9,679 bases of DNA from Chloroflexota bacterium (lineage in GTDB: Bacteria > Chloroflexota > Limnocylindria > Limnocylindrales > CSP1-4), in contig PMJT01000087.1 in NCBI GenBank assembly GCA_003158495.1, positions 1 through 9,679 of the forward strand, read 5' to 3'. A program made the translations under genes and the position numbers. This document shows positions 1 through 7,673 of the stretch, in pieces; the stretch's first letter is position 1, and each line of letters starts with the position of its first letter. The notes below the pieces were generated by a model. It was given only the letters and a program-made list of their open reading frames with translations, had not been told where the DNA came from and searched no databases.

Positions 1-1
1 C

Positions 2-727
2 CGCGACCCGCGGATCAAGATGGTCGGCACGCTGATCGCTATCCTGGCTGCCAGCCTGACGACTTCTCTCGCCGGCCTGGCGATTCTGTACGGAGCCACG
101 CTCGCTGCGGCACGGGCGAGCCGCGTCCCGTTCGGGTTCTTCGTCAAGCGCGTCTGGCTCGGCATCCCGTTCTTCGCCGGCATCGTCGTCGTCCCGGCCA
201 TCTTCTTCGTCCCTGGGCCGCGAGTCTTCGACCTTGGCATAGGGCCCGCCCACCTCGCGCCATCGTGGAACGGGCTCGCCGGCGCTGTGCTCTTCGTGAG
301 CCGCGTCGGAGTATCGGTCTCGCTGGCCGTGCTGCTGGTCGTGACGACGCCGTGGGCGGATGTCCTCAAGAGCCTGCGTGCGCTCAAGGTGCCGCAGGTC
401 TTCGTCCTCGTTCTGTCGATGACTTACCGCTACATATTCCTGTTCCTGCACACGGCCAACGGCATTCTGCTCGCTCGAAAGAGCCGGGTGGTGGGTCGAA
501 CGACCGGTGCGGAGCAACGACGCTGGATCACGGGCACCATGGGCAACCTCATGAGCCGAGCTTTCAAAATGAGCAACGACGTCTACGCCGCGATGCTGGC
601 CCGCGGCTTCGGCGGCGAGATACGGACATTCACCACGTACCGGGTGCGACCCTCCGACTGGATCGCGCTGGCGGGCGTCGCGGCCGTTGCGGCCGCGGCG
701 ATCCTCGCCGGAAGGACACTGCAATGA
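2..727 (+). CDS. cbiQ: ECF transporter transmembrane subunit EcfT/CbiQ (5' partial)
   Basis: Membrane coupling subunit of an energy-coupling factor importer. It links the ATPase to a substrate-binding membrane subunit. The frame is open to the left edge and reads RDPRIK just before the first ATG at 20. The D-P-R-x-K motif is the usual N-terminus of CbiQ/EcfT, so the true start lies upstream and the gene is truncated by the window. Counting from the ATG at 20, hydrophobic segments lie near residues 1-33, 46-65, 85-109 and 212-230. The cytoplasmic coupling region (about 110-205) carries TYRYIFLFL and the two short Arg motifs typical of EcfT, S179-R180-A181 and A194-R195-G196, the latter in MLARGFGGE; these contact the ATPases in known ECF structures. 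The stop overlaps the next start (ATGA, 724-727), so it is co-translated with the ATPase. Nickel/cobalt specificity is inferred from that ATPase; the family assignment is firm. Confidence 0.9.
   Translation, partial: RDPRIKMVGTLIAILAASLTTSLAGLAILYGATLAAARASRVPFGFFVKRVWLGIPFFAGIVVVPAIFFVPGPRVFDLGIGPAHLAPSWNGLAGAVLFVSRVGVSVSLAVLLVVTTPWADVLKSLRALKVPQVFVLVLSMTYRYIFLFLHTANGILLARKSRVVGRTTGAEQRRWITGTMGNLMSRAFKMSNDVYAAMLARGFGGEIRTFTTYRVRPSDWIALAGVAAVAAAAILAGRTLQ
710..715 (+). promoter_or_regulatory. Ribosome binding site of the ECF ATPase gene
   Basis: GGAAGG lies eight bases before the ATG at 724, inside the end of the EcfT gene. It supports choosing that ATG over the long upstream extension of the same frame, which merely shadows EcfT. 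Confidence 0.6.
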
Positions 728-1653
728 ACGCCGCAGACTCCATCCCCCGCGAGATGTTGGCTGCGGTCGGGCCCGGCGAGCCGCTCTTCGACCTGCGCGA
801 TGTCGGCTACAAGTACGGTGGCCGACAGACCGCGCTGGACGGCGTGAGCCTTACGATCTGGCCGGGCGAGCGCGTCGCGCTTCTCGGTGCGAACGGCAGC
901 GGCAAGTCCACGCTTCTCAAGATTCTCGACGGTGTCGTCGGCCCCACGTCCGGAACGATCCGCGCCCTCGGCCGGGACGTGGCAGCGGTCGCCGCGGGAG
1001 AAGACGGGTTCCGCTTCCACCGTGAGGTCGGGCTCGTCTTCCAGGACCCGGACATCCAGCTGTTCAGCGCCACGGTCCTCGACGACGTAGCCTTCGGGCC
1101 GCTCCAGCTAGGCCTGACCAACGACGAGGTCAAGGAGCGCAGCGACGAGGCGCTGGCCGAGATGGGGATCGCCCACCTCGCCGACCGGGCGCCCTTCGAA
1201 CTCTCCGGCGGCGAGAAGAAGCGGGCCGCAATCGCCTCGGTTCTCTCACTTCGCCCCGAAGTAGTGCTCTTGGACGAGCCGACAGCTTCCCTGGATCCTC
1301 GCACCAAATGGGTTCTCGTGGACCTGATCCAGCGCCTGGCCGCCGCCGGGCGAACTCTGATCGTCGCCACCCACGAGCTGGACATCGTGCCGTTGATCGC
1401 CGACCGGGTCGTGGTGCTGAGCGAGCAGGGCCAGGTGGTGGCGGACGGCTCGCCGGCCGCGATCCTGGCCGACCGCGATCTCCTGATCTGCGCAAACTTG
1501 ATCCACGAGCATCTCCACGAGCACGGTGCGGTGGCCCATTCGCACCCGCACGTGACCGCTGAGGGTCATCATGAAGGCGCCCCCGAGAGCGCGTCGATGG
1601 GCGTCATCGAAGCGCTGCCCGAGCGAACGGGACTGGAGGAACGAGTCGACTGA
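724..1653 (+). CDS. cbiO: ECF transporter ATPase EcfA/CbiO, probable nickel/cobalt type
   Basis: ABC ATPase (309 aa) that powers the ECF importer from the cytoplasmic face. All nucleotide-binding motifs are intact: Walker A GANGSGKST (55-63), Q-loop Q107 in VFQDPD, signature LSGGEKKR (160-167), Walker B VVLLDEP (180-186) with catalytic E185, D-loop SLD (189-191) and H-loop H217. The region VFQDPDIQLFSATVLDDVAFGP is characteristic of CbiO/EcfA. After the fold ends near residue 258, a tail of about 50 residues carries ten histidines between 261 and 283 (HEHLHEH, HSHPH, HH). Histidine-rich extensions recur in nickel/cobalt transport proteins, so a metal substrate is likely, but this is inference because the S-component is outside the window. 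Only one ATPase is visible, which suits a CbiMNQO-type system with a homodimeric ATPase. The ATG overlaps the EcfT stop (ATGA) and has a good Shine-Dalgarno sequence. Confidence 0.93.
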   Translation: MNAADSIPREMLAAVGPGEPLFDLRDVGYKYGGRQTALDGVSLTIWPGERVALLGANGSGKSTLLKILDGVVGPTSGTIRALGRDVAAVAAGEDGFRFHREVGLVFQDPDIQLFSATVLDDVAFGPLQLGLTNDEVKERSDEALAEMGIAHLADRAPFELSGGEKKRAAIASVLSLRPEVVLLDEPTASLDPRTKWVLVDLIQRLAAAGRTLIVATHELDIVPLIADRVVVLSEQGQVVADGSPAAILADRDLLICANLIHEHLHEHGAVAHSHPHVTAEGHHEGAPESASMGVIEALPERTGLEERVD

Positions 1654-1687
1654 GCCGCTCGGCCGCACCCGTTGGTCAGGCCCCGAA

Positions 1688-1723
1688 CGGCACGAGGTCC
1701 CCCCACCTTCAGGGGCGGTGCCG
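1688..1723 (+). terminator. Hairpin after the ECF operon, possible terminator
   Basis: An inverted repeat CGGCAC (1688-1693) / GTGCCG (1718-1723) starts 34 bases after the ATPase stop. An inner CCCC/GGGG pairing is possible (within 1699-1704 and 1712-1715). There is no following T-run, so it is not a textbook intrinsic terminator. It could equally be an mRNA structure ahead of the cyclase gene. Confidence 0.3.
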
Positions 1724-1727
1724 GCAT

Positions 1728-1739
1728 CGCTTCGAAGCG
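1728..1739. repeat. Perfect 12-base palindrome CGCTTCGAAGCG
   Basis: Self-complementary sequence centred on TTCGAA, 16 bases before the ATG at 1756. It lies in the only long gap (1654-1755) on the left half of the window. It could be an operator for a dimeric regulator or a short stem. No second copy was noticed by eye and no regulator is identified. Confidence 0.35.
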
Positions 1740-1755
1740 CCAGAATGGACGCGCC

Positions 1756-4491
1756 ATGCAGAGCCGTTACTCCGATATGGAGTCGGGTCGACCGACGCAC
1801 CTACCGGCCAATGAGGCCGATGTGCCTGCGTTGCATGAAAGCCGCTCGGCCGGCGACCTCCTGCTCGACAGCGAGGCGGAGCGTGCAGCTCGCGAGAGGC
1901 TCTTCGACGAGGTCCTGGCCTCGGTCGAACTCGTCCTGGTGGCCGACGGTGCCGCATTCTGGCGCGAGGAGGCGGACCACACCCTGGTCCTGACTGCCAG
2001 CCGGTCGATTTCCCGCGAGGTCCTCGAGGCCTTCGACCGCAACGTCACTACGCCACTGCAATCGATCATGCAGCGCTGGCCCGAGAGCCCGCTTGTGGCC
2101 GTACCTCTCAACGACCCGACGAACCCGATCGCCGAGGAGATCCGGCAGATCACTGATCGCGAGGAGATCGTGGGCCTGGCCGGCGTTCCGTGCCGGATTC
2201 CGGGAGAGATGCTTGGCGTGCTGCTCGTGGTACACCGGCGGCCGCATCCGTGGACTGTTCGTGATCTCGGTCTGGCGACGGGCCTCGCCGGCCAACTCGC
2301 CACCGCCATGCAGAACGCGCGGCTGTATGCATCGGTGCGTTCGCTGGCCAATCGGCTGGCGGCAATCCACGAGTTGAGCCTGCGGCTCAACCAATTGAAA
2401 GACGTTGCGGCGATCGGCGAGGCCATCGTGGCCGAGGTCGGCCGGCTCGTCGACTGCGACACGGTCCGCGTCTACCGGCTGGACGACGAGGGTGTCTTCC
2501 GTCCCGTGGCCGCCTCGGGGACGTTTCTGGGTATTACCTCGCCGCCGCTGGAAGCTCTTGTGAGCGGCCACGGAGAGACGCTGCCCGGTTGGGTCGCCAA
2601 GCGCAACGAGGCGCTGATCATCCCCGACGCCTCGGTCGAGCGCCGCTCGATCTTCCGGTCCAGCTTTGGGCCCGAGTCCCTTCTGCTCGTCCCGATGTCA
2701 TACGGCGATTCGGTGCAGGGTGTCCTGGTGGTGTCGAAGGAGGGAGTCGACAAGTACGGCTCCGACGACGAGCAGGCGCTCTCGATCTTCGGCCGGTACG
2801 CCGCGCAGGCCATCGTCAACGCCGACAACATCGACGAACTGGAGAAGCAGCACGCCCTGTTGGCAAATCAGGTCGCCGCGGAACGGCGCCTCCTGGAGGT
2901 CAGCGAACAGCTCGTGTCGACGCTGGACCCGCGTCGCGTGCTCGAACAGATCGCCGAGACAATCGGCACGGTCGTCCATTACGACCGGTTGACCATCTAC
3001 CGCCGCGACTCGGCCACGGGCGCGATCGGGTCCGTCCTGGCCCGGGCCGGTGGCGGCGCGGCCGAGTCGGAGGCGCTGCCGGCAGGCGGATCGCCCGACG
3101 AGGGCCTGACGAGCTGGGTCATCGGACGAGGCGACGCGGTCTGCGCAAACGGCGTTCGCGACGACGTTCTGGCGTCAGGGCCCGATGCAGCCGGACCCGA
3201 AGCGGCCGAGGGTTCGGCCGGCCGCGGTCCACATGTGAGGCGACCCCGGACGAAGAGCGCATCCAAGGACGCGTCCGGCTCCCGGAACACGATTGTCGTC
3301 CCTCTGCGGGTTCACGGCGAGGTCGTCGGCAGCTTGAACTTGACGCGTGTCGGTGGCGTCGAGGCCCACTTCAGCCAGCATGAGTTCGAACTCAGTAAGC
3401 TCTTCGCCAGCCAGGCTTCGATCGCGCTCCAGAACGCGGAGACCCACGTCACCGTGTCGAGCCGGGCGGACCTCGACGCCCTCACCGGCCTCCGGAACCA
3501 CGGCACCTTCCAGCGCGACCTGGCCGCGATGATCGAAGCGGGACAGCCCTTCTCGCTGCTGATGATGGATCTCGACTCGTTCAAGAGTTTCAACGACACG
3601 TTCGGCCATCCGGCCGGCGACACACTGCTGCAAACCGTGGCCCGGGCGATCGTGAGCGCCACTCGCCAGAACGACCGGGCCTATCGATACGGCGGCGACG
3701 AATTTGCTCTTCTCCTGTTCGGAGCCCGTCGCGCCGCCGCCCAGGAGGTCGCCGGGCGAGTTCGAGTCGCTGTGCGCGATGGTGTCCAGAATTCGTCTGT
3801 GGGCGGTTTCGGCGTCCAGGTCAGCGCGTCGGTTGGCGCAGCCCATTGGCCGGCCGACGGCCGCTCGCACTCGGACCTCGTCGAGGCCGCCGACGCGGCG
3901 CTCTACCGGGCCAAGCGGCAGCGGGGTGAGCCTCCTGCCCGCGATGCCGCCGCGACAGGCACGAAGCCGGGCGACGCAGCACTTGCCGCGTGGCTTGGCG
4001 CTGCGCGCGACCTGATCGCCGCCGACTCTATAGAGACCGCCTCAGCGGCGATGGTTCGGGGCATCGCGGCGCTGTGCGGGACGGCGGACTGCTTCGTCGC
4101 CCTCATCGATACCGCGAATCGTTCGTTGCGGCCGGCGTTGGCCGTCGTCGGCGCTACATCCGCGACGCCACCGAGCCGCGGCCCTGCGCGCGACGGAAAG
4201 GCGCTGGTCCGAGTTGCGGCCGGTGGCAAGTACGTCACGACTGACGAGACCGTCACGCGCGGCAGTGGGCTGTGGGACAGGGTCCTGGAGACCGGCATGC
4301 CCGGTTCGGACGAGGATGGGGAGAGCGTCCGGATCGGCGCTCCACTCCTTGTCGACGGTTCGGTGATCGGTGTGCTCGGCGCTGCGATGCCTGCCGGAAC
4401 TGCGCCGTCGGCCGGGTGTTCGGGCGAGGTCGCGCTCGTGGCGGATCTCGGCGCAGCGGCCCTCGCGCGCATCGGAAGACACACCGACTGA
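1756..4491 (+). CDS. Multi-GAF diguanylate cyclase (GAF-GAF-GAF-GGDEF-GAF)
   Basis: Predicted soluble sensor enzyme (911 aa) making cyclic di-GMP from two GTP. Three GAF-like sensory domains lie at about 40-190, 208-358 and 378-560, joined by helical linkers. The GGDEF domain (about 565-720) starts with DALTGLRNHGTF (574-585), has metal-binding D605 in MMDLDSFK, and an active-site YGGDEF (645-650). A product-inhibition I-site RQND (637-640) lies exactly five residues before GGDEF. Both sites look intact, so activity and feedback control are expected. Residues about 740-905 resemble a fourth, weaker GAF domain. GAF3 contains a 35-40 residue Ala/Gly/Arg-rich insertion (about 474-510). No membrane segment is seen and the ligands are unknown. 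ATG 1756 was chosen; a TTG at 1672 would add 28 residues of unlikely composition, and neither has a clear Shine-Dalgarno sequence. A CAGAAT box at 1741-1746 could be a weak -10 for a nearly leaderless message. Confidence 0.9.
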   Translation: MQSRYSDMESGRPTHLPANEADVPALHESRSAGDLLLDSEAERAARERLFDEVLASVELVLVADGAAFWREEADHTLVLTASRSISREVLEAFDRNVTTPLQSIMQRWPESPLVAVPLNDPTNPIAEEIRQITDREEIVGLAGVPCRIPGEMLGVLLVVHRRPHPWTVRDLGLATGLAGQLATAMQNARLYASVRSLANRLAAIHELSLRLNQLKDVAAIGEAIVAEVGRLVDCDTVRVYRLDDEGVFRPVAASGTFLGITSPPLEALVSGHGETLPGWVAKRNEALIIPDASVERRSIFRSSFGPESLLLVPMSYGDSVQGVLVVSKEGVDKYGSDDEQALSIFGRYAAQAIVNADNIDELEKQHALLANQVAAERRLLEVSEQLVSTLDPRRVLEQIAETIGTVVHYDRLTIYRRDSATGAIGSVLARAGGGAAESEALPAGGSPDEGLTSWVIGRGDAVCANGVRDDVLASGPDAAGPEAAEGSAGRGPHVRRPRTKSASKDASGSRNTIVVPLRVHGEVVGSLNLTRVGGVEAHFSQHEFELSKLFASQASIALQNAETHVTVSSRADLDALTGLRNHGTFQRDLAAMIEAGQPFSLLMMDLDSFKSFNDTFGHPAGDTLLQTVARAIVSATRQNDRAYRYGGDEFALLLFGARRAAAQEVAGRVRVAVRDGVQNSSVGGFGVQVSASVGAAHWPADGRSHSDLVEAADAALYRAKRQRGEPPARDAAATGTKPGDAALAAWLGAARDLIAADSIETASAAMVRGIAALCGTADCFVALIDTANRSLRPALAVVGATSATPPSRGPARDGKALVRVAAGGKYVTTDETVTRGSGLWDRVLETGMPGSDEDGESVRIGAPLLVDGSVIGVLGAAMPAGTAPSAGCSGEVALVADLGAAALARIGRHTD

Positions 4492-4539
4492 GGCGTGCGC
4501 CTCCGGGAAGCCTCGTGGGCGCCCCCTGGGGAGCGACCG

Positions 4540-4545
4540 TATACT
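4540..4545 (+). promoter_or_regulatory. -10 box TATACT of a probable leaderless promoter
   Basis: TATACT matches TATAAT at five of six positions and stands out in GC-rich sequence. Exactly six bases (CCGCCA) separate it from the ATG at 4552, so transcription would start at or next to the A of the start codon. There is no Shine-Dalgarno sequence before this ATG and no good -35 at 17-base spacing (GGGCGC). This supports a leaderless mRNA for the binding protein and peptidase, and decides the start against an upstream GTG at 4495. Confidence 0.5.
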
Positions 4546-4551
4546 CCGCCA

Positions 4552-6237
4552 ATGCCTCCGCAATTCGATCCGCAAGAGCCGACCGTGCCCGCGGCTCCGG
4601 ACCATAACAGGGTCCCGGTCGGCTTCGATGACCTGGCCCGCCAGGGTCGATCCAGACTGGGGCGATCCCGCCGCGTCCTGATCGTCCTTGCCGCGGCCGG
4701 CCTGGCCTCTATCCTGGCCATCGGGTCTTCGTGGCATCCCTCAGCCGCGGTCGCGGCGCGCAACAACGTCAACATCTACGTCGGCGGCCAAGCCGCTTCG
4801 CTGGACCCCGCGATCCAGAGCGATGCCGGCAGCGCCCAGATCGTCTCCCAGCTGTTCGAGTCGCTCACGGCAGTCGACTCATCCGAGCGGGTGCAGCCGG
4901 CCCTCGCCGGCTCCTGGCAGACCCAGAGCGACGGCAAGCGGGTCGTCTTCCACCTTCGGCCGGGCCTGCAGTTCTCCGACGGGTCGGTCCTGAATGCGGC
5001 GGCCGTCGTTTCGAGCTGGATGAGAGTTCTCGACCCCGCCCATCCGAGCCAGCTTGCGTCTCTGCTCGACGCGGTGACGGGCGCCAGGGCCTACCGCGAG
5101 GGTACCGGCCAGGCGTCTGCCGTCGGCATCCATGCCGCCGGCGACTCCGAGGTAGACGTCGACCTGTCGAGTCCGGCCGACGACTTCCCGGCCATTGCGT
5201 CGAGCCCGACGCTGGCAATCGTGCCGCCCAGCATCGACACGAAGCCCAGCGTTCTCCTGCCGGGCAGCTTCGTCGGCAGCGGCGGCTACGTCCTGACCTC
5301 GATGAGCCAGACCCAGATGACGCTGACCGCGAACTCACACTACTGGGCCGGCAAGCCCGCGATCTCGACGGTCCATGTCATCACGGACCTCGGCACAGCC
5401 AACCAGATCGACGAGTTCGAGGCGGGCCGCCTGGACTACACCCCGATCTACCAGCAGGACGGCACCTGGATCGGCTACGACAAGACTCTTGGCCCGTCCC
5501 TGCGACTCGAGCCGTCACCCTCCATCGAGTACTACGGGTTCAATACGTCCAAGGCGCCCTTCTCGGACGTCCACGTCCGCCGCGCCTTCGAGTACGGCAT
5601 CAACTGGCGGCGGATCGTCGCCCTGCAGTCGAACCCGCTCCTGGTCTCCGCCACGGGCATGGTTCCGGCCGGCGTGCCCGGTCACAGCACGACAGATTTC
5701 GGCCCCGTGTTTGACCTGGCGAAGGCAAAGGCGGAGCTTGCGGCGGCCGGCTACCCCAACGGCAAAGGCTTCCCGAAGATCACGCTGGTCACCATCGGGC
5801 AGAGTCTCGACGGGCCGATCGTGCATCAGCTGCATGACAACCTTGGCATCGACATCTCGTATCGAGCCGTGGACTGGACCACATACAACGATTCACTCAA
5901 CACTGATCCGCCCGCTTTCTGGTGGATGGATTGGGTCGCCGACTATCCAGGCGCCAACGACTTCCTGGGATTGCTTTTGGGATCCGGCCAGCCGAACAAC
6001 TACTCCCACTGGGCCAACCCCACCTTCGATGCCGCAATCTCGACCGCCCTGTCCGCATCCAGCGCGGCCGCGACCCAGCAGGCGTTCGACCAGGCCCAGT
6101 CGATCGTCCTCGACCAGGCCCCGGTCATCCCCGTGGATTACGGCGCTGGCTACGCGCTGGCAGCCACGGGTCTTCTCGGCGCCATCCCCAATAGCTCTGG
6201 CCTTCTGAGATACGCCGGCCTGGCGTGGGCGCCGTGA
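4552..6237 (+). CDS. Family-5 extracytoplasmic solute-binding protein (peptide type), N-terminally anchored
   Basis: Substrate-binding protein (561 aa) of the peptide/nickel/oligopeptide class (SBP_bac_5), acting outside the membrane. Residues 1-40 are hydrophilic and 41-58 form a hydrophobic segment after RSRR, followed by a possible signal-peptidase site near AVAA (66-69). There is no cysteine in this region, so it is not a lipoprotein, unlike most Gram-positive binding proteins; it is either released or held by an uncleaved N-terminal helix. The mature part shows family landmarks: SLDPAIQSDAGSAQIVSQLFESL (83-105), LAGSW, FHLRPGLQFSDG (133-144), GSGGYVL (242-248), YYGFNTSKAPFSDVHVRRAFEYGIN (327-351), DLAKAKAELAAAGYPNG (388-404) and WWMDWVADYPGANDFL (457-472). 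Length is close to the family norm. No permease or ATPase genes lie nearby; instead its stop overlaps a metallopeptidase start (TGATG). The ligand is unknown, with peptides the likeliest. Confidence 0.88.
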   Translation: MPPQFDPQEPTVPAAPDHNRVPVGFDDLARQGRSRLGRSRRVLIVLAAAGLASILAIGSSWHPSAAVAARNNVNIYVGGQAASLDPAIQSDAGSAQIVSQLFESLTAVDSSERVQPALAGSWQTQSDGKRVVFHLRPGLQFSDGSVLNAAAVVSSWMRVLDPAHPSQLASLLDAVTGARAYREGTGQASAVGIHAAGDSEVDVDLSSPADDFPAIASSPTLAIVPPSIDTKPSVLLPGSFVGSGGYVLTSMSQTQMTLTANSHYWAGKPAISTVHVITDLGTANQIDEFEAGRLDYTPIYQQDGTWIGYDKTLGPSLRLEPSPSIEYYGFNTSKAPFSDVHVRRAFEYGINWRRIVALQSNPLLVSATGMVPAGVPGHSTTDFGPVFDLAKAKAELAAAGYPNGKGFPKITLVTIGQSLDGPIVHQLHDNLGIDISYRAVDWTTYNDSLNTDPPAFWWMDWVADYPGANDFLGLLLGSGQPNNYSHWANPTFDAAISTALSASSAAATQQAFDQAQSIVLDQAPVIPVDYGAGYALAATGLLGAIPNSSGLLRYAGLAWAP

Positions 6238-7610
6238 TGACGACCCAGCCGATTACCCGACCGCTGCTCCGACGCCTCAGCGGCGTAGTTCTGTGCGCCC
6301 TGTTTGGGCTGCTTTATGCCGCCGGGCCCGTGGCCGCCGCAGGGCCCATCTCGTTCGGAACGGGCTCAGCGACCTCTAAGTTCGGAGTGGGGATCGTCTT
6401 CACGCAGCCATACAGCGGGGCGACCATCAAGTCGGCCGATTTGCTGGTGACGCTGCCGGGTGACATCGGACCGTCCGTTGCCGCGCTGGACACGATCGGG
6501 GCGAGCAGCCTCGTCTACTCGATGGACACTTCCAGCTCCGGGCTCTATCCAAACACGCCGGTCGTGGCCCATTTCGAAATCGTGCTCAATGACGGCACCG
6601 TTCAGGATGGGCCGGACATCTCGATCAGATACGCCGACGACCGCTACACATGGCACGTGGTCGTCGGCAAGGTGGTGCGGCTCCACTACATCCAGGCTTC
6701 GGACGCGTTCGCGCAGCAGATGCTGACGTGGGGTGAGAACGGACTCCAGAAGGCCGCCAACTTCTTCGGCGTGACAGAAACGGCGCCCGTCGACTTCTTC
6801 GTCTACCCGAGCGAGGCGGTCTTCCAACAAGGACTGAGCCAGGCCGGGACGATCGGCGGCGTCACCCTGTCTGCCTTCCGGACATGTTTCGCGGCCGTGA
6901 CGCCGGGCGACTCGGTCTACGGCCAGAGCGTCATTCCTCACGAGCTCACGCATATCGCGTTTGCCGACGCCAGCGACAGCCCGTACCACAACCCGCCGCG
7001 CTGGTTCAACGAGGGTCTGGCCGTCTATATGGCGGACGGCTACTCCAGCAGCGACCGGCAACTCGTCTCGCAAGCGGTGAGAAACGGAACGCTGCGCTCG
7101 CTGCTGGCCTATTCGGACTACTTCCCGCTCGACGCGAGTCGGATCTTCCTGGCCTACGCCGAGTCCGTTTCAGCGATCGACTACATGGTCCGCAAGTACG
7201 GTCAGGCGGCGGTCGCGAAGATCGTGCGGACCTATGCCAGCGGTACGAGCGACGACGAGGCGTTCAAGGCCGGGATGGGCATCGACGTCGCCACGTTCAA
7301 TGCCGCCTGGCTGACGAGCGTGGGTGTCACGCCGACGCAGTATGGCCCGCAGCCCGCTCCCACCGGCCCCGTTCCGCCCGGCTGGAACGGCACCGGTTCA
7401 GGTTCGGTCACGACCCCCCAGCCCGGTGCGACCGGCGCCGGGGCAGTCACCGGGACGCCCGGGCCGACGACTCCCGGCCAGGCGCCCTCGACCGGGGTCG
7501 ACGACCAATCGGCCTACGGCGTGGCTGGGGTCATTGCGCTCGCCGGCCTCGTTCTCCTGGGCGTGGCGTGGTGGATGTCGATGCGATCGGGCGGTCGGGC
7601 CCTTTCTTGA
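6237..7610 (+). CDS. Membrane-anchored extracytoplasmic HEXXH metallopeptidase (peptidase MA-like)
   Basis: Predicted zinc metallopeptidase (457 aa) on the outer face of the membrane. Residues 1-35 form a signal sequence (basic LLRR, hydrophobic 16-34, AAA end). A beta-rich region (about 37-145) precedes the catalytic domain, which has H235-E236-L237-T238-H239 and, 24 residues after the first His, E259 in WFNEGLAVY. HEXXH plus NEGLA is the gluzincin pattern of the peptidase MA-like family: the two His and E259 would bind zinc and E236 would activate water. A Pro/Gly/Thr-rich linker (about 365-425) leads to a C-terminal transmembrane helix (427-448) and a short basic tail, so the catalytic domain is tethered outside on a flexible stalk. 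No sortase motif is seen. The chosen ATG overlaps the binding-protein stop (TGATG); in-frame GTGs at 6225 and 6234 are alternatives. The substrate is unknown. Confidence 0.85.
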   Translation: MTTQPITRPLLRRLSGVVLCALFGLLYAAGPVAAAGPISFGTGSATSKFGVGIVFTQPYSGATIKSADLLVTLPGDIGPSVAALDTIGASSLVYSMDTSSSGLYPNTPVVAHFEIVLNDGTVQDGPDISIRYADDRYTWHVVVGKVVRLHYIQASDAFAQQMLTWGENGLQKAANFFGVTETAPVDFFVYPSEAVFQQGLSQAGTIGGVTLSAFRTCFAAVTPGDSVYGQSVIPHELTHIAFADASDSPYHNPPRWFNEGLAVYMADGYSSSDRQLVSQAVRNGTLRSLLAYSDYFPLDASRIFLAYAESVSAIDYMVRKYGQAAVAKIVRTYASGTSDDEAFKAGMGIDVATFNAAWLTSVGVTPTQYGPQPAPTGPVPPGWNGTGSGSVTTPQPGATGAGAVTGTPGPTTPGQAPSTGVDDQSAYGVAGVIALAGLVLLGVAWWMSMRSGGRALS

Positions 7611-7636
7611 GCCGCCGATGTCCGGCCGCGACTTCG

Positions 7637-7653
7637 GACCCGGCGTTCGGGTC
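7637..7653 (+). terminator. GC-rich hairpin after the peptidase gene
   Basis: GACCCG (7637-7642) and CGGGTC (7648-7653) form a six-base-pair stem with a five-base loop, 26 bases after the peptidase stop. Outer GCGAC (7628-7632) and GTCGC (7651-7655) offer an alternative pairing. There is no T-run, so any terminator function is tentative. Its place between the peptidase and the next promoter-like sequence fits a transcription boundary. Confidence 0.35.
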
Positions 7654-7673
7654 GCGCCGAGGCCGCCCGGCTC

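Noticed and set aside
265..723. Upstream extension of the ECF ATPase frame
   Set aside because: It overlaps the clearly coding EcfT gene in another frame and its translation is Arg/Gly-rich and unlike ABC ATPases; the ATG at 724 has a ribosome site and gives a normal N-terminus.
1672..1755. TTG-initiated N-terminal extension of the cyclase
   Set aside because: It runs through the hairpin and palindrome, has no ribosome site and adds unpromising sequence; ATG 1756 is preferred, although not proven.
4491..4502. Small inverted repeat AGGCGTGCGCCT right after the cyclase stop
   Set aside because: The stem is only four pairs with a four-base loop and no T-run, too weak to call a terminator.
3903..4775. 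Minus-strand ORF of 290 codons spanning the cyclase end and binding-protein start
   Set aside because: The composition is Ala/Arg/Pro/Ser-rich with no motifs, and it overlaps the real genes and the promoter-like site on the other strand.
4375..6208. Other-frame plus-strand ORFs inside the binding-protein gene
   Set aside because: They are out-of-frame shadows, rich in Arg/Ser/Pro, without domain motifs.
7332..7512. Pro/Gly/Thr-rich stretch that might be a DNA repeat
   Set aside because: It is an irregular linker coding region in the peptidase, without a constant repeat unit.
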